From: Eutreptiella sp. 'Long Island Sound 2002'
Taxonomy: Eukaryota > Euglenozoa > Euglenophyceae > Eutreptiales > Eutreptiaceae
Direction of reading: 5' to 3'
Length of the DNA stretch: 64,000 nucleotides
Assembly: GCA_964036045.1 (NCBI GenBank)
Contig: OZ038390.1
Location: 33,916,819-33,980,818, forward strand
Part shown: in pieces, positions 1-12,322 of the stretch
Position numbering within the stretch: the first letter of the stretch is position 1
Layout: every line of letters begins with the position of its first letter
Notes under the pieces: generated by a model
The model's input: the letters and a program-made list of their open reading frames with translations, nothing else
Told to the model about the DNA's origin: nothing
Database searches by the model: none
Made by a program: the position numbers and the translations under genes

Positions 1-198
1 GGCGACTTTCTGGGAGATTCTGGCGCTCAGCACGCTCTCCAAACCTGCGGGAAGGGGGCGGAGGCCCATTCGCTGTCAGAGTCGCACGACAGACTCGTGG
101 GGGAATGATGACGGATGCGAGTGGGAAGATGAGGGGCAGGGGCAACACGGGGGTGGGGGTCTAGGGACGATGTGTTGTGGAGCCCTTCCACATCTACC

Positions 199-200
199 AG

Positions 201-259
<59 letters not shown>

Positions 260-416
260 GCGCCGTGCCGTGCCGTGCCGTGCCGTGCCGTGCCGTGCCG
301 TGCCGTGCCGTGCCGTGCCGTGCCGTGCCGTGCCGTGCCGTGCCGTGCCGTGCCGTGCCGTGCCGTGCCGTGCCGTGCCGTGCCGTGCCGTGCCGTGCCG
401 TGCCGTGCCGGTGCTG

Positions 417-508
<92 letters not shown>
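199..508. repeat. compound microsatellite cluster
   Basis: Four simple arrays abut: GCGT tetranucleotides (about 199-259), GTGCC pentanucleotides (about 261-411), GCGT again (about 416-477), then GT dinucleotides (about 477-508). The two GCGT arrays flank the pentanucleotide array symmetrically. Every reading frame through it is open and gives RACV-, VPCRA- or HART-type peptides; I treat these as repeat translation, not genes. Confidence 0.95.
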
Positions 509-510
<2 letters not shown>

Positions 511-956
511 GTGCCTCGTTGGGCACGCAGGCAGACAAGGAAATTCATCGGTGCTGCAGTAGCGACTCAGCTATTGAGAGCTGTGGCAGAATTTGCAAAA
601 TGGTGGGACAGAGGAGGACTGACTCTCCCCCCCCGCCCCCCACACAGCCCCTGCACCGCATTCGTAGAAAGTGTGATCATGCTGAGACACATATGTTGAG
701 GTGGGAAAATTCGTTTGGGGGTGCGGGGGGAACGGAACGGGGCCTTCTTGGTCGCCACTGGGCAGCTAACCTTCAAAAAGGAGGGAGCGGGGGAGTCGCG
801 TCCACGCATGGGGCCCAGCGCCCACCGCGCCCGGCTGCTTTACAAAAGACACTAGCACTAGGGAACGTCCCCGAGCCCACACGCGAGCCCAATTCATACG
901 ATGTGCAAGTGGTTCTTGTTCAATTCAATGTTACTTCATTGCACTAGAACAACCTC

Positions 957-1100
957 AATTTTCCAAATCGGCTAAATTCTGAAAAATGGGAGGCAACGCC
1001 GATGCCTTGTGACCGGAATCGAACCCACGCGTGCATAACACAGCAGCCTTGGAGTCGATGTTGTGCTTGGACCAGCAGACGAAAAACTGCTTTGCAAAAT
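957..1100 (-). mobile_element. SINE-like tRNA-derived repeat, copy 1
   Basis: On the minus strand this carries a perfect Pol III B box (GGTTCGATTCC, near 1018-1028) and an A-box-like TGGTCCAAGCAC about 55 nt upstream, with a class-II-tRNA-like spacing but no closed cloverleaf. It shares its 5' edge (CAAAGCAGTTTT then CG) and its 3' tail (GATTTGGAAAATTGA) with the copy at 1496-1705, while the middle has diverged. Two copies with the same ends suggest a SINE family and not a tRNA gene. Confidence 0.5.
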
Positions 1101-1495
1101 AAAAACGACAAGCGCTGTGCCCGCACAAAGGCAGGGACGCCACCTTCAGCTCCATCTTCATTCCCACCGCCATCTGCATTCCCAGCTCTACCTTCACTGT
1201 AGCCAAGAGTGAGGGTGGAGCTGCAATTAAGGATGGAGCCAAGACTGAAGGTTTAGTCGAGAGAGATGATGGAGACGATAATGAGGATGGTACCGAGAGC
1301 GAAGAAGTGAAGATGGAGCCAAGAGTGTACATCTGCCGTCTCGGCTCCATCTGTTCTCACGGATTCATCTCCACCATCGGCTCCATCTTCACCCTCGGCT
1401 ACATTTCCACTCTCGGCTACATCTGCACTCTTGTTCTTCTTGTTCGCACCTCAGGGGCCGGTCCACCCCCGGACCGGGCCCAGAACAGAGAGAAT

Positions 1496-1705
1496 AGATT
1501 CAATTTTCCAAATCCACCAAATTTCTGCGTTACGTCCCCATAATAACTTCAATTTCCCGAATCGAACCTCCGTCTGCAGAACAGCAGTCGCAGACCAGGA
1601 CAATCACGGCGCTGCCGCCTGCTACGCCGCCACAAAGCAAAATAGACACGGCCCTGCGCAGGGGAGAACCACTCTCCCGTTCCAAGCGAAAACTGCTTTG
1701 TCCAA
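1496..1705 (-). mobile_element. SINE-like tRNA-derived repeat, copy 2
   Basis: Minus-strand partner of the 957-1100 element. It starts with CAAAGCAGTTTTCG, carries a B box (GGTTCGATTCG, near 1560-1570) and ends in the same GATTTGGAAAATTGA tail. The head is about 60 nt longer than in copy 1. I see no clear target-site duplication. A tRNA pseudogene with shared flank is the alternative. Confidence 0.45.
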
Positions 1706-2501
1706 ACCAGCAAATGTTGGGTTGACGTCTGGGGAAATGCCAAGCTTCGGGCCACCGCTGCCTTAAATCAGCCATGGCTATTCGGCTCTCTTGCGCTGGG
1801 GCTATAGTATGAGTATGAGGGCTATTGCAGCATACCTTGTTAACCAAGTGCAACCCCAAGGCCACGCAGAGCGGGGGGGGGGGGGGGGGTTAGTCACGTC
1901 TGCCCAGACCTGCCCCTCTCTCGACGAGAGCCCACCTCCCACTTTTATTTTCGGGTTTTCGGGGGGTTTTTCGGGGCGGGGGGGGGGGATAACTGAGCCA
2001 CAGCTCAGCAAACAACTGATGGCTCTCTGCTGCGCTGCTGCTACTGCCCGTGGCGTTGGTGTTGGTGGCGACGTTGGCGGTGGAGGTGGCGGTGCTGGTG
2101 CTTCAAAGCATAAAACCTGTGCACTCGGCCAGACGAGAGCCTTCAATCCCCATTTTTCGCACCCGACCGGCTCGCTACAACGCGCTGTTGCGTCTGTTCC
2201 CGCTCAGTGCGTCCAATCGCTCTACGTGTGGCGTCTGGCATGAGCCTATTCGACCACAACTGTTGTGATGGTGCTGTCCGAAACGTAATGCGCGGATCAC
2301 GAAAAAGATTCACAAATGTCGCCACCCCCACCCCCGGGGGCGGGCGACCCTCGGGTGGGCAATGGCTGCGTCATCCCAGAAAGTCGGGCCCACGGGTCAC
2401 TCTTTCACAGGACACGGCAGAAGCGGGGGATGGGAGGGGGACGGGGTGTTGGTTGGGGAGGCCCCATGCCCCGCGGTTCTTGAGCCCTGCGCAGAGGGTA
2501 C
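1706..2501. other. non-coding stretch, probably intron of the mannosidase gene
   Basis: This lies downstream (minus strand) of the last visible mannosidase exon, so it is probably intronic. It holds G-tracts near 1876-1889 and 1979-1988 and a GGT/GGC-rich patch near 2050-2100. I find no segment here, or in 509-956 or 1101-1495, that resembles the expected next part of a GH38 protein. Confidence 0.4.
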
Positions 2502-2680
2502 CTTGCAGTTCGTTGCGCTGCTCGCCAGACACGATGTCCAACCTGCGGTCCGGTGTGCGGGACGGGGCCCGTGACTCGTCCGAGGGGCTTGGCCGCAGAC
2601 GGTCCGCCGCCATCAGCTCCCTCCACAGCATCGCGGTGTACTGCTTGTAAGAGGAGTGGATGACCTTCACCGTACGATTC
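2502..2680 (-). CDS. mannosidase exon 5: VIHSSY to RLDIVSGE
   Basis: Begins after ATGGAG with G, which completes the Trp codon left by exon 4, and reads NRTVKVIHSSYKQY, a charged loop, then RLDIVSGEQRNELQ, matching the GH38 stretch before the helical bundle. It ends at CAAG|GTACCC in phase 1. The CAG six bases upstream is a rival acceptor but would create a TGA at the junction. Confidence 0.7.
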
Positions 2681-5600
2681 CTCCATCTGACGGCACGCGG
2701 TTCAGTAAAGGGGTAGGGGGCATGAGGCAGAGGGGCCACCAACACAAGCCGTGGCCCGGCGCCGTGAAACATCAAGCGCACGGGGGTCCTTCCGGGGCCA
2801 CTGCTCTGCGGCGATTGGCGTGCCTGTGTTCAAGTGGCATCAAAGTTTCTGTTGGACGCTTAACGTGTCCCGCGCCCCCCCCCCTTCCCCCCTCCGGGCG
2901 AAGGTGCAATCGAAAAAGGGACTGCAATGTCACGCAACCCCTTCCACTTCCGCTCCTTCCATTTCCTTTGCATCCCTGTCTCGACGGGTACAAAAGAAAT
3001 CCAGTGAAACGGCACAACAAGAATCCAAGTTCTGCTCCTTATCATCTACATAAGGGACCAGATTGCATAGAATAGCAATGAAAAAAGGGAGGAGCAGAGG
3101 GAGAACACAAATGGACAGGCACAGCAGCCAGCATGGCACACCTGGTGCAACGAGGGGGCAACAACCAAAGCAATGCCGTAGTCTGTTATGTTGCACGACG
3201 AATCTGACGCGTGGAGTAGGTATTGGAATCCTGTATCCGTGTCGCCCGTGAGCTGGCCATCTCCCGCGTTATTGACCGCTTTCGAGCAAGCATGGCCATT
3301 CAGTATCGTTATTGCATGGGGCTACTCCATATCTCGTAGCCAGTTCCCTTTGTTGTATTGGTGCACACTTGATTGCTGCTGCTCGGAGTACCCGTTTGTT
3401 GTGCTCATCTCTTTAGTGTGTTTTGTGTCCGGGAGGAATCGTCCCCGCAGATTCCAGCCATCAGGTGTGGTTTGGCCCCCCTGCTGATTGAGTGCATGCT
3501 GCACCATCAACAACCTGAGGCAGCACAAGCACGTCACATGCAGACTGCCCGAGTAGAATTTACAATCCAACGTACCAACTTGAAATTGTTCAATTCGGGC
3601 GCTCCAATCTCTCTCAGCACAGAGGGAGGAACCTCACAAATAGAAATCCCACCAGTGTTGTGTTGCGATACTGCCTGAAGAACAAACTTAATTTTGCCCA
3701 CACTCAACATGGAACATCCATCTCCAAACAACACGCCAGGGTTCAGAACCAGAGACAATACCCAGCAAAGTACATTTGCCCAAAAAGACAAGCTCGACTT
3801 ACAATTGATAGACAAGCAGCGCAAATAACACTAGCCTCCAAGAAGTGAGTATTGTGAGCAGGTGACTGAAAGAACACGCAGCTGATGACGCAAGGCCGCC
3901 ATAGAGAACGCTTTTTGTGCGCCACAGATGCCACATGGCAAGGGCAATATGCTAATCATGAGCTCTCAAGAAATACAAGCCAAAAGCAAACGCAAAGGCG
4001 TGCGGCCCCTTTCGCGGTTCGGCGTGTTGCGCTATTTGATTGCATGCGCCTTGCGCAAGGAGATACCCATCGTCAGGTGGGTAGTCTGGTCTGGAGAACA
4101 GCTGATCAGAAGAGCACAGTGAGCGGGGCCACATAGCACCTGCCGAGTCAAGATCTTCAAAGCGGAGAGGAGGGGTGCACTGTTACGGGCATCCGCATGT
4201 CTGCCACGCATATCGCACGACGTCGCCCCCTTACCTTGGAGGTAGCGGGGGGGGGTAGGGGGGGGGGGGGTAGGGGGGGGCATGTCCGGAGGTGAGGTGG
4301 GGAGGGTAGGGGGGGAGGGTTTGATTTGATTTGATTTGAGGGCCGATCTTGAGGCTCACAGGCCGCCTGGGGGGCGCTCGATGGCTGTCCCGACGACTCT
4401 GCATATCGGCCGGCCATGCATGCAGTGCACACCCGGCCGCATCCGCGGGCTGGGGGGGGCAGGCCTGTCGCCGTGCCGCAGGCTGGGTGAGGAGGGGGGA
4501 GGGGGAGGGAGACACGCGCATCCCGCTGGGGGGGGGGGGGGGCAGGCAGGGGGGAGGGAGGGGAAGGGGGGGGGGGCGGAGGCCTCGGCGGGGCCCCATG
4601 CACGTCAGCAGTGGGTGGGGGGTATGGTTACCCCCCTGGAGCAGTCAGCTCAGGGTGGGGGGACGTGCTCTACCCATGTGCATGCTTGTACTGGGAGGAA
4701 GGTTTGGGCCTCCACCCCTGTGCACGCCAGCACAGGGTGGAGGGTAGGGTGGGGCGGAGGGACAGGTTCCCCTCCCCTGTGCACCATTGCACAGGACGGA
4801 GGGACAGGTTCTCCTCCCCTGCGCACCGCAGCACAGGGCAGAGGGATTGGTTCCCCTCCCCCGTGCACCACAGCACAGGGCGGAGGGACAGGTTTTCCTC
4901 CCGTGCACACCGCACACGGGACGGAGGGACAGGTTCCCCTCCGGTAGGGGGGGAGGGTAGGTGGGGAGGGTAGGGGCGGATTTGATAGGGGGATGAGGGG
5001 GGGTACAGGGGGGGAACGGGGGTGGGTAAGGGGGGCGACTTCGTGCATACCATCCTGCCACCAGGCCACCCCTGCACGTCCGCTCCCAGGCCCTGCCGGC
5101 ACGTGAGTGCCTGGTACCAGGCCCCGCCCGACCCGGGGGCCAGTGCACCGCCACACCTGTGTGCCCCGTACCAGTCCTGCAGAGTGGCAATGCCCGGCAG
5201 GACGAAGGGGTCCAACGCCGTGTGGTCGCACCCGTTCGGCAGGAGCACGTGCCGTGTGCTGCTGCTGGCGTACGCTCTGTCCAAGTGCTGCTCGAACCAG
5301 TCGACAAGCCGTGCGGGGTCTTGGGGGTTGGGAAAGCCCCCGGCAAAGCAGTACCTGAGCAGCGGACGGCGCATCCCGCAGCTGGGGCGCTTGCATGACA
5401 GAGACGGGGTTGGGAAGGCAAGTGGTGCCAGAGACGATGGACAGGGGCGAAGCGGGGGGGCGGGGGGAAACCACACAAGCATCTTGTGGAGGGGAGGGAG
5501 ACTGCCCCGTAGATGAGGTGGCTGAGAGCCCAGGATGTGTCCAGACTCTCTGCCACCGGTTCTGCTATGATCCGGCTGGATGGCCCCGACCGTACCACAG

Positions 5601-8600
5601 CAACACTGCCATCGCGAGGCTGGGAACAGGGCTAGCTGTGCTATGTGCTGCTTGCGCGCCCGCTTGGGCGAATCCAGGCCACCTGCGGTTCTGCGGGACT
5701 TTCAACGCCACGGCGGTTGCCTCGATGGACAAGTCTTGTGACCAGCCGTTCCCGCGTGTAGTCCAAATAGCATTCCTTTGTACACACTGTCCTCAATCAA
5801 TCCTCCAAATGGCCATTGTTCCTCCAACAAGTGCCTCAAAAGAGCATGACTCACGCCAGTCATTGCTGCTGCTGAGAGTCCTCCGATCAATCTCCTGCCT
5901 CCAAGAAAGTGAAGGACGCTTGATATACAGAAAGGAATATTTGCTACTTTTGCACCAATTTTAGAGAGCACAGCCCTAAGTCTATGAAGTACCTCCCACC
6001 CTGCATGGAACAATGCGATGGATGTGCTGAGCCTGAGCCGAGTTGTGGTTTTGGCAGGTAATCAATTGCAGGGGTGGGGGCTGCTGAGAGGTCTCGATGA
6101 ATCCTTTTCCACCGTATTACTAGTGTCGCTGTTGCTGCTGTTGGGATACTTTTTTGTCCTTACACAGCCGCAGCTGTTGGAATGTGCGATACCAACAACT
6201 TTCAGCCTCAAGTTCACTAGTGACGAGATGAAGCAATAGAGGCGACGGAGGGAGGGGGGACAGAGGGGTCCAATGAACGAAAACCGAGGAAAATTTGGGG
6301 GGGTTCAATCACCATCACCCATTTCCCCTTTGTATCACCCAGTTTTCCCATGCCCAGAGCGCACAAACATCCCCTTCAGCACACAAACGCGCACGCACAC
6401 ACACACACACACGACGTACATAACAAACAGGCAGTGGATCAAGACAGCGCGAGTGTTCTTGGTCGCGTCAGGCACGTGTCAAAGCGCAGTCACAAAAACA
6501 GTCATGACACGCGCTAGATGCCTTAGGTAGGTGCAGGGCCAGCAGCTGCGTGCAGTCCTCGTGCTAGCCCTTGGTCGCCGCCTGCAAAGCAGAGCAGGAA
6601 TTGACGCTCGCCTATCCTACACACCCGGGGGGGGCGACCCCTCGGTTCTGGACGCCAACTACCCCCCCAACTAACTGTTGGCCGGAGGCCCATTGGGGGG
6701 GGGGGGGGGGGGGGGCATTGGAGAGGGGGTTTAGGGAGGGGCGATGGGGGGGGGTCTAGGAAGGGCTTGGGGGGGGGGGGTGCTCCGGGAGGGTCAGTTG
6801 GGGGGGGGGTCCAGGTGCGGCGATTTGGAGTGGTGGTGGGGGGTGCGGGGGGGGGGGCTCCAGGTGGGGCGATTTGGGGTGTTGGGGGGGGAGGGGGGGG
6901 CACAGGCTCCCCTTACCTCCCCTTGCCCTCCCTCTAACCATACCATCACCATAAACCTAACCCTAACCTTTGCAGCCAACTAGTTTGGCCATGCCAGCCA
7001 TGTTGATTGGGCTGAACAAGATCCCCCAAATTTCGTTCATGGCTGCTTTTGCCACATCAGTGCTCTCCATTTTGGACCCCAACACTCACTGTGACCCCAG
7101 CCTAGGGTGAGAGCTAGGGCTAGGGTCACCGAGCTGGTGGAACCAGTCTTGGTTTTATAACCCTTTTTAGTGTCTAGGGTGGACCTACTAGGTTTAGCAG
7201 CAAGCAGCAAGCAGCAAGCAGCAAGCAGCACGCGCGAAATGGGAAAAAATCAGAACTCCGTCGTGGTGCTTCGGATTCGGGTGAAATTTTGGTGGATGAT
7301 ACCTATGGGTGTGAAGTACAATCACACAAAGTTTGAGCAAAAAACTCAACAGTGGCGGCCGGGAACGGGATTCGCAAGTGGCGGACCTCAGTTTCAAAAA
7401 CTGCAGTTTAGGGCCAAAAACAGCCATTTTTGGGCCAAAAAAGCCCTGGTACACATTCAAAACAGCCAAGTGAAGGGAAACGGTGGGTACACTCCACGTG
7501 CAGCTTGACTTCCCCGTGTCAACGAGCTCTTTGCGGCCCTCTAACTCCATGATATGTCCCGGAAAAGGCCCAAAAAGGCCCCCAGAAGCTCCAAATGCCG
7601 ACAGCCACAAACCAAGAATAGGCCATATCTTTGGCTACATGGCTCAAAATGCGATTCCGAGGGCACCTACTCCACCCGCAACCCCCAACTTTTTGTGGTT
7701 TCCACCTCTCAGAATTGCCCAAACGGACGCCTAGACCCCAATACCTAGGCCCACTAGGCTGTGGCAAGCTGCAAGCTCAAGCCTAAACAGGTGGGTGCCC
7801 AAATGGGTCAACAGGGTCCAGTAAGGGGCAAAAAGATGACTTTTCTCAAAAATGATCCTAGACCATGTGCGACCCTAAAACAAGTGTTTTTGGACCGTTT
7901 TGAGCTTGTGGTGGCCCATTTTGGTCCTCCAAAAATCCCAAAATGCCTTGAAAATGGGCTGTTTTGGGACCAAAAATGGGTCAAAAATGGGTCAAAAACG
8001 CATTTATCCAAACCTCATCCTAGACCATTTGGGGTGCACAAACGGGTGAAATGAGCCCATTTTGAGCCCATTTTGGGGCATTTTGGCCCCTCAGAAGTCC
8101 AAAAAGCCTTGAAAGTGGGCCTCGTGGTGATGGGGTTCACTTGCAAGCTGATTTCACTTTGTCAAGAGCCATCAATGTGTGAATCATTCTTGATGTCCCT
8201 CACCAATCATAGCTAATGTTCCCTCCCCCACCAGCTCGGTCCCAATATTCAGTCTTGATTAGGGCTAGGGTCACCGAGCTGGTGGAACCAGTCTTGGTTT
8301 TATAACCCTTTTTAGTGTCTAGGGTGGACCTACTAGGTTTAACAGCAGCAAGCAAGCAAGCAGCAGCACGCGCGAAATGGGCAAAAATCAGATCTCCGTC
8401 GTGGTGCTCAGATTCGGGTGAAATTTTGGTGGATGATACCTATGGGTGTGAAGTACAATCACACAAAGTTTGAGCAAGAAACTCAACAGTGGCGGCTGGG
8501 AACGGGATTCGCAAGTGGCGGACCTCAGTTTCAAAAACTGCAGTTTAGGGCCAAAAACAGCCATTTTTGGGCCAAAAAAGCCTTGGAACACATTCAAAAC

Positions 8601-11600
8601 GGCCAAACGAAGGGAAACGGTGGGTACACTCCACGTGCAGCTTGACTTCCCCGTGTCAACGAGCTCTTTGCGGCCTCTAACTCCATGATATGTCCCGGAA
8701 AAGGCCCAAAAAGGCCCCCAGAAGCTCCAAATGCCGACAGCCACAAACCAAGAATAGGCCATATCTTTGGCTACATGGCTCAAAATGCGATTCCGAGGGC
8801 ACCTACTCCACCCGCAACCCCCCACTTTTTGTGGTTTCCACCTCTTAGAATTGCCCAAACGGACGCCTAGACCCCAATACCTAGGCCCCCTAGGCTGTGG
8901 CAAGCTGCAAGCTCAAGCCCAAAAAGGTGGGTGCCCAAATGGGTCAACAGGGTCCAGTAGGGGCAAAAAGATGACTTTTCTCAAAAATGATCCTAGATCA
9001 TGTGCGACCCTAAAACAAGTGTTTTTGGACCGTTTTGAGCTTGTGGTGGCCCATTTTGGTCTTCCAAAAATCCCAAAATGCCTTGAAAATGGGCTGTTTT
9101 GGGACCAAAAATGGGTCAAAAATGGGTCAAAACGCATTTATCCAAACCTCATCCTAGACCATTTGGGGTGCACAAACGGGTGAAATGAGCCCATTTTGAG
9201 CCCATTTAGGGGCATTTTGGCCCCTCAGAAGTCCAAAACGCCTTGAAAGTGGGCCTTGCGGTGAAGGAGATCACTTGCAAGCAGATTCCACTCTGTCAAC
9301 GGCCTTCAATGTGTGACTCATGGGTGTCCCTCACCATTCATAGCTGGCGACGGCCACAAACCAAGAACAGGCCATATCTTTGGCTACATGGCTCAAAACG
9401 CGATTCCGAGGGCACCTAATCCACCCGCAATCCCCCACTTTTTGTGGTTTCCACCACTCAGAATTGCCCAAACGGACGCCTAGACCCCCGTACCTAGGCC
9501 CGGTAAGGTGCCGCAAGTTGCTGGCTCAAACAGAAACACGTGGGTGCCCAAATGGGTCATCAAGGTCCAATAGGGGCAAAAAACCGACTTTTCTCAAAAA
9601 TGATCCTAGACCATGTGTGATGCTAAAACAAGTGTTTTTGGACCGTTTTGAGCTTGTGGTGGCCCATCCCAAAATGCCTTGAAAATGGGCTGTTTTGGGA
9701 CCAAAAATGGGTCAAAACGCATTTATCCAAACCTCATCCTAGACCATTTGGGGTGCACCAACGGGTGAAATGAGCCCATTTTGAGCCCATTTTGGGGGCA
9801 TTTTGGCCCCTCACAAGTCCAAAAAAGCCTTGAAAGTGGGCCTTGTGGTGAAGGGGATCACTTGCAAGCTGATTCCACTCTGTCAACGGGCTTCAATGTG
9901 TGACTCATTGGTGTCCCTAACCATTCATAGCTGATGTTCCCTCCCCCACCAGCTCGGTCCCAATATTCAGTCTTGATTAGGGGTAGGGTTAGGTGTGGAG
10001 TTAGGAGTGGGCTGAGGGTTGGAGGTGGGTGTTAGAGTCAAGGTTGGGTTTAAGGATAGTGTTGGGGTGCACAGTGGACAAAATTTTCCTTAGGGCACCT
10101 TTGGTGTTCATGGAGCATCGGGCGCCTTTGGCGCCCATGGACGCCTGAGGGCGACACCTTTGGCAACTACCTATTGGCTAGAGGCCCCTTAGGGGGGGGG
10201 GAGGGGCAGGGGTAGTTGGCATCCTAGGAGCTGCGGAGTCGCCCCCGAAGGAATGCTGAGTTAATGCACGTGGGCACAAGACGCGGCCAGCACAAAAACG
10301 CAGAAAGAAAATCGGCTCGTCAGTGGCCTAAAAGACCATAGGTACCTTTCTGTCACAAGAGCGAGACACAGAGGTGCCAGTGGGCAGGCCACCAACACGC
10401 GAAGCAATGGATCGCAGCGGTACGTTCAGAACCACCGCCAAGCTGGTACCATCGGACCTGAGTTGTCAACTACAATCGACTTCACATATAGTGGGAAACC
10501 GTGATCCCCCCTCCCCCTGGGGGCAGAGCCCCGTTCGGATGAGTTCACAGGGATCCAGGAGAGGAGTAAAAACAGAGAGCACAGGAAAATCGTGGCACCA
10601 GTCTGCACATATGGCGATGCATGGTCCTGGGTGTGGCATGTGCCAAGAGGCATACGCTGCAGGAGTCCACACTGCATGTGCCTGGAGCCAGCGGCGAAGG
10701 CGGAAGAAAACCGTGTCCCGCGTAGCTGGCAAAAAATATACGACGTGGCAGCACCAACTGAGGGTGCTGTCGACATCCCAGGGTGTCCTGCTGATTATAC
10801 GCGGAACCGCTGAGTGCAGCGCGCGCAAAACTGTTGACCGCGGGTACCCGGACAAGCAGGCTAATTGCGCCCAGGAAGCAACACTCAAGAGGCAGCCCGC
10901 CCAGGTGTGCAGAAACGGGTGGATGTTGAGGACTGCACGAACAATGATGTTGGATATGTGCTTGTGTGCATGGGCTGGCGGTGACTGCAGGGTAACAGTG
11001 TATTTGAGGTGCCATGTGCTGGTGAGGCCAGAGGGCTGAGAATAAACTAGTGGGGGGTTGTCACCGTGGATGTGCACAGTAAATCCCATTGCTGTGATGG
11101 TGGGCTGCATGCACGTCCCTTCACATACCCGATTTTCTTCAGTCATGCAATCACAGAGGACGGGGAGGGACCACGTTTCTGACAGCACGTCACAGACATG
11201 TTGCATTTCTGTAGAAGCTGTGGGCCCACGGGCGCCAAGCAGCACGTTGTCCCGGAATTGAGCCAGGGATATAGTGTTACCACGCGGGGTGGACCACAGC
11301 GGGTGTCCACGAGGTGAAAAAGTGAGCTGTCCCAGCCGCCTCATCAGGTCCACTCGCGTTTTGGCTCCCCACACTGAGCGCAAATCCGCACTTTGGGCGC
11401 TAAAAGGTCCTCCCATGGGGATGGCACCTGTCCTAGACCATAACTTGCCTGATGCCTGGGTGTAAGTGTCAGTTAATAGGGAAAAATACACGAGATTCTC
11501 TAGGTCTGCGTGAGCCATGTGGAAAAAGCGAGACGTAGTGCCTACACCTGCGCGGTCCAGGTGTTTGTTATCACGGTGTATGCTCCATACCACCTCTTTG

Positions 11601-12283
11601 GCATTCCAACGGCGCTTAGCAGCGAGCCATTTAATGGCTGCTGACATGTCCTGCATGACTGACAGGGGGGTGACATTGTTAAACTGGCCAGAGCAGTCAC
11701 ACTCTGCAATCTGCGTGCATCCCCAATCACTGAGGCCGTGTACCCAGGGCTGGAGGTCGCATATCCTGAGGACTAAAAAAGAGGCAGTGATTTCTTCCAC
11801 TAGCAGGCGCAAAAAGAGTGTGAAAGCTCGCGCTGCATTGCGTAGATAGAAACGCTGGATCTGCGGCTGGACTATCGCAGCGATGGGTCTCCATAGGATT
11901 GTCCCTTTAAGGAGCGATTTGGCTTTGCCGAGTAAGTACAAGAGGGGGACACAGCGTGAGGGGTTGGCAGGCCATTTATTTTGGCGGATAATGCGGTGCA
12001 GAGAAGATAGTATACAGTCTGTGTTGTCCAGGGACTGTGCACTGTACTTTTCCTTTTCCAAAAACGCAATGGTCTGGTCCCATACCCACTGGCGACAGAA
12101 TGCAAACAGCATTGTTTGTGCCTTGTCCGCGGACCGGATGCATGCGACAGTACTGAGACTGTCTGTGATGGTGGTGACGCGGGTACGAAGGAGGGGGGGG
12201 CTGTCCCAATCTGTTTCTGGCAACGCCTGCCTGAGGGTGCCCCCCCCCCCCCGGGGCTACACACACGCACGCTAACACTTCGC

Positions 12284-12322
<39 letters not shown>

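Noticed and set aside
170-947. Long frames of 114-256 codons in 27-947 on both strands
   Set aside because: They are translations of the GCGT, GTGCC and GT arrays in all frames and continue into sequence without any domain.
4645-5598. Minus-strand frame of 317 codons and its sister frames
   Set aside because: Open because of the 42-bp minisatellite; only the 5172-5354 part in one frame is real, as mannosidase exon 4.
6523-6983. Polyproline-encoding frames
   Set aside because: Opposite strand of G-tracts; no other sequence character.
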